Shown piece by piece: positions 35,286 through 64,000 of a DNA stretch of 64,000 nucleotides. Made by a program: the position numbers and the translations under genes. The DNA lies in contig CP099839.1 in the NCBI GenBank assembly GCA_030062745.1, forward strand, positions 24,541,324-24,605,323, read 5' to 3'. Under the pieces are notes generated by a model, which was not told the DNA's origin, did not search any database, and worked only from the letters and a program-made list of their open reading frames with translations. Position 1 is the first letter of the stretch; each line of letters begins with the position of its first letter. Source of the stretch: Capitulum mitella. Lineage: Eukaryota > Arthropoda > Thecostraca > Pollicipedomorpha > Pollicipedidae.

Positions 35286-35447
35286 CAGGGGCGCGGGAAC
35301 TCCTCCGCAATTAGGAGGGGGAGGGGCAGAGAAACAGTTTGGGACCATTCTTTCCAGTGAACGCCCGAAGGGCTAATGTCAAATTTCAAAAAAGTTGGGG
35401 GGCGCGGCCCCCACTCCGCTCCCCCCCCCCCGCTTCCCGTGCTCTTG
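35286..35447. mobile_element. candidate short hAT-like MITE upstream of Raver
   Basis: The left end CAGGGGCGCGGGAA and the right end read inward (CAAGAGCACGGGAA) match at 11 of 14 positions. Flanks CCTCCATT and CTTCAAGT match at 5 of 8. The interior has G-rich and C-rich runs. It sits about 380 bp before the Raver start codon. Confidence 0.45.
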
Positions 35448-35828
35448 CTTCAAGTCTGTTTTAAAGCGTTTGATTCCTGACAGACGACAGTCCTAAAATT
35501 ATTTACACCGTGAAGCACCTCTTCGCAAATGTTCTTCCTAACATTATTTCTTATTTTTGCTTTGAGATACCTCGGTGGAAATTGACAAGGTACATATCCC
35601 GCACCCAGGAGTGCTTTGACAGCCACTGATTAACAGCGCTCAGAATCCCTAAACATAAACAATTGTCGATCTATGCCATGTGCTTTGTCGCCATCTACCC
35701 GAACAAATGAGCGGTGGTCAGTAGCCTACTAGAGGGTACATTTCGTTTCTAGTCGGTACAAAAGAACGGTAACACCGTTCGGGCCGCCGGCGGCTCAGCA
35801 TTTGAATTTTGAAGCAGAACGTGACGCG

Positions 35829-63213
<27,385 letters not shown>

Positions 63214-64000
63214 GTACGTACCTGTTTCGACTGCCCCGCATGTGTCTGTTCAGCCGGATCAGATGCCGGGCGTCTTGTCGGCAGTGCTGCCGCGTGTTGG
63301 TTCCGTGCAGTGGTGACGCAGATACACCGGGAAGTGTCTGGCTGGAGATCCGAAAATGGTCCGGCGGCTCTGTGCCATTTGTCACGTGGCGGGTTTGGAA
63401 TCGATGAATCATGTCGGGCAACTGGACTGTTGTGAAACGGAGGAGGTTCAGTTTGCGATATGGATGCTGCCGAACAGTTTTGTTGTACGAGACTCGAGTT
63501 TTCACAGATATTCCAGAACGTCTAGTTCTCAGTCAGAATTATGGCTGGCAGCAAATTGCGTCCCCGAAAGAGCCCATTCGTAGCCGACTTTAATTTCCGC
63601 ACGATGCACTTCTTTCGCATGTGGTGCAATTTACTTTTAGCGGGAACGTGGCGCCGCTCGGCTATATCCTTTCATTCACCCGGAAGCCTGGCTGAATTCC
63701 TGATTAACTCTCCTTCAAGCCCGGCCAATTCATGCCTCGCTGCCAGTGATTCGATTGGGATGTCGAATATCAAATACGGGGTTGCATCGGGTCTGCTCTT
63801 ACTGCCCCGTGGCCTGATGTGTTGCGTGGACAACGCCCGTCCCGAATAACCGGAGGATACCGCGACGATGGGATGCCCGGATTTTTAGTCCATAAAACTC
63901 ATCCCTCGCAGAGACTAGGATGTCACGTTGCCCGTGAACTGAGGGTGGGGAGCCGTCGTTCATGTTTGGACATTGATCACGTCGTTAGCGCGCTGTTCGG

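Larger units (their letters stand above)
26574..35828. other. intergenic region between divergent PDIA5 and Raver
   Basis: About 9.3 kb with no supported gene. It should contain the promoters of both genes, but I see no TATA box or ERSE-like (CCAAT-N9-CCACG) site in a clear position. The right half holds a cluster of terminal-inverted-repeat elements (28.3-29.1, 33.5-34.2, 34.4-34.6 and 35.3-35.4 kb). A 10-bp-stem hairpin lies at 31918-31948 (AGACCCGACA, 11-nt loop). A small GC-rich patch lies at 30790-30940. Confidence 0.55.

Overview
This is eukaryotic nuclear DNA, almost certainly from an arthropod. Every recognisable gene is split by GT-AG introns, codon phase is preserved across every junction, and one gene belongs to the insect/crustacean gustatory and odorant receptor superfamily. 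The window also holds hAT-like MITEs, microsatellites and sharp changes in base composition. I cannot name the species. Long introns and GC-rich exons argue against a compact dipteran genome.

Four genes can be supported. (1) At 1-2998 (+) lie the last three coding exons of a chemoreceptor that begins before the window. (2) At 6000-10280 (-) is a three-exon, two-membrane-segment protein with the architecture of the APD1-4-like (formerly DUF4792/DUF4793) family, about 587 aa. (3) At 19671-26573 (-) is an eleven-exon protein disulfide-isomerase A5 homologue (PDIA5) of 636 aa, with a signal peptide, one inactive thioredoxin-like domain, four CxxC domains and a KTEL terminus. (4) At 35829-63213 (+) are the first five coding exons of a Raver (PTB-binding RRM protein) homologue, which runs off the right edge. 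Genes 1 and 2 are convergent, and genes 3 and 4 are divergent. No operon-like or shared-pathway logic links them; this is ordinary chromosomal neighbourhood.

Between the genes, 3.0-5.8 kb, 10.3-19.7 kb and 26.6-35.8 kb contain no gene I can defend. They hold microsatellites, inverted repeats, one orphan exon candidate and a cluster of short terminal-inverted-repeat elements, one with a perfect 8-bp target-site duplication. Raver intron 1 is 21.2 kb. It changes abruptly near 37.93 kb from AT-rich DNA to very GC-rich DNA full of GGCC/CCGG words. The many long open frames there are composition artefacts.

The most unusual observation is that three independent minisatellites begin inside coding sequence at an exon edge and extend outward into non-coding DNA: 88-bp units at the 3' splice site of APD-like exon 2, 40-bp units at the 5' splice site of PDIA5 exon 6, and about 35-bp units at the APD-like stop codon. 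The copies closest to the exon are nearly perfect at the two splice-site arrays. Two genes also each carry exactly one extra base relative to an otherwise fully consistent reading frame, which is either an assembly error or real damage.
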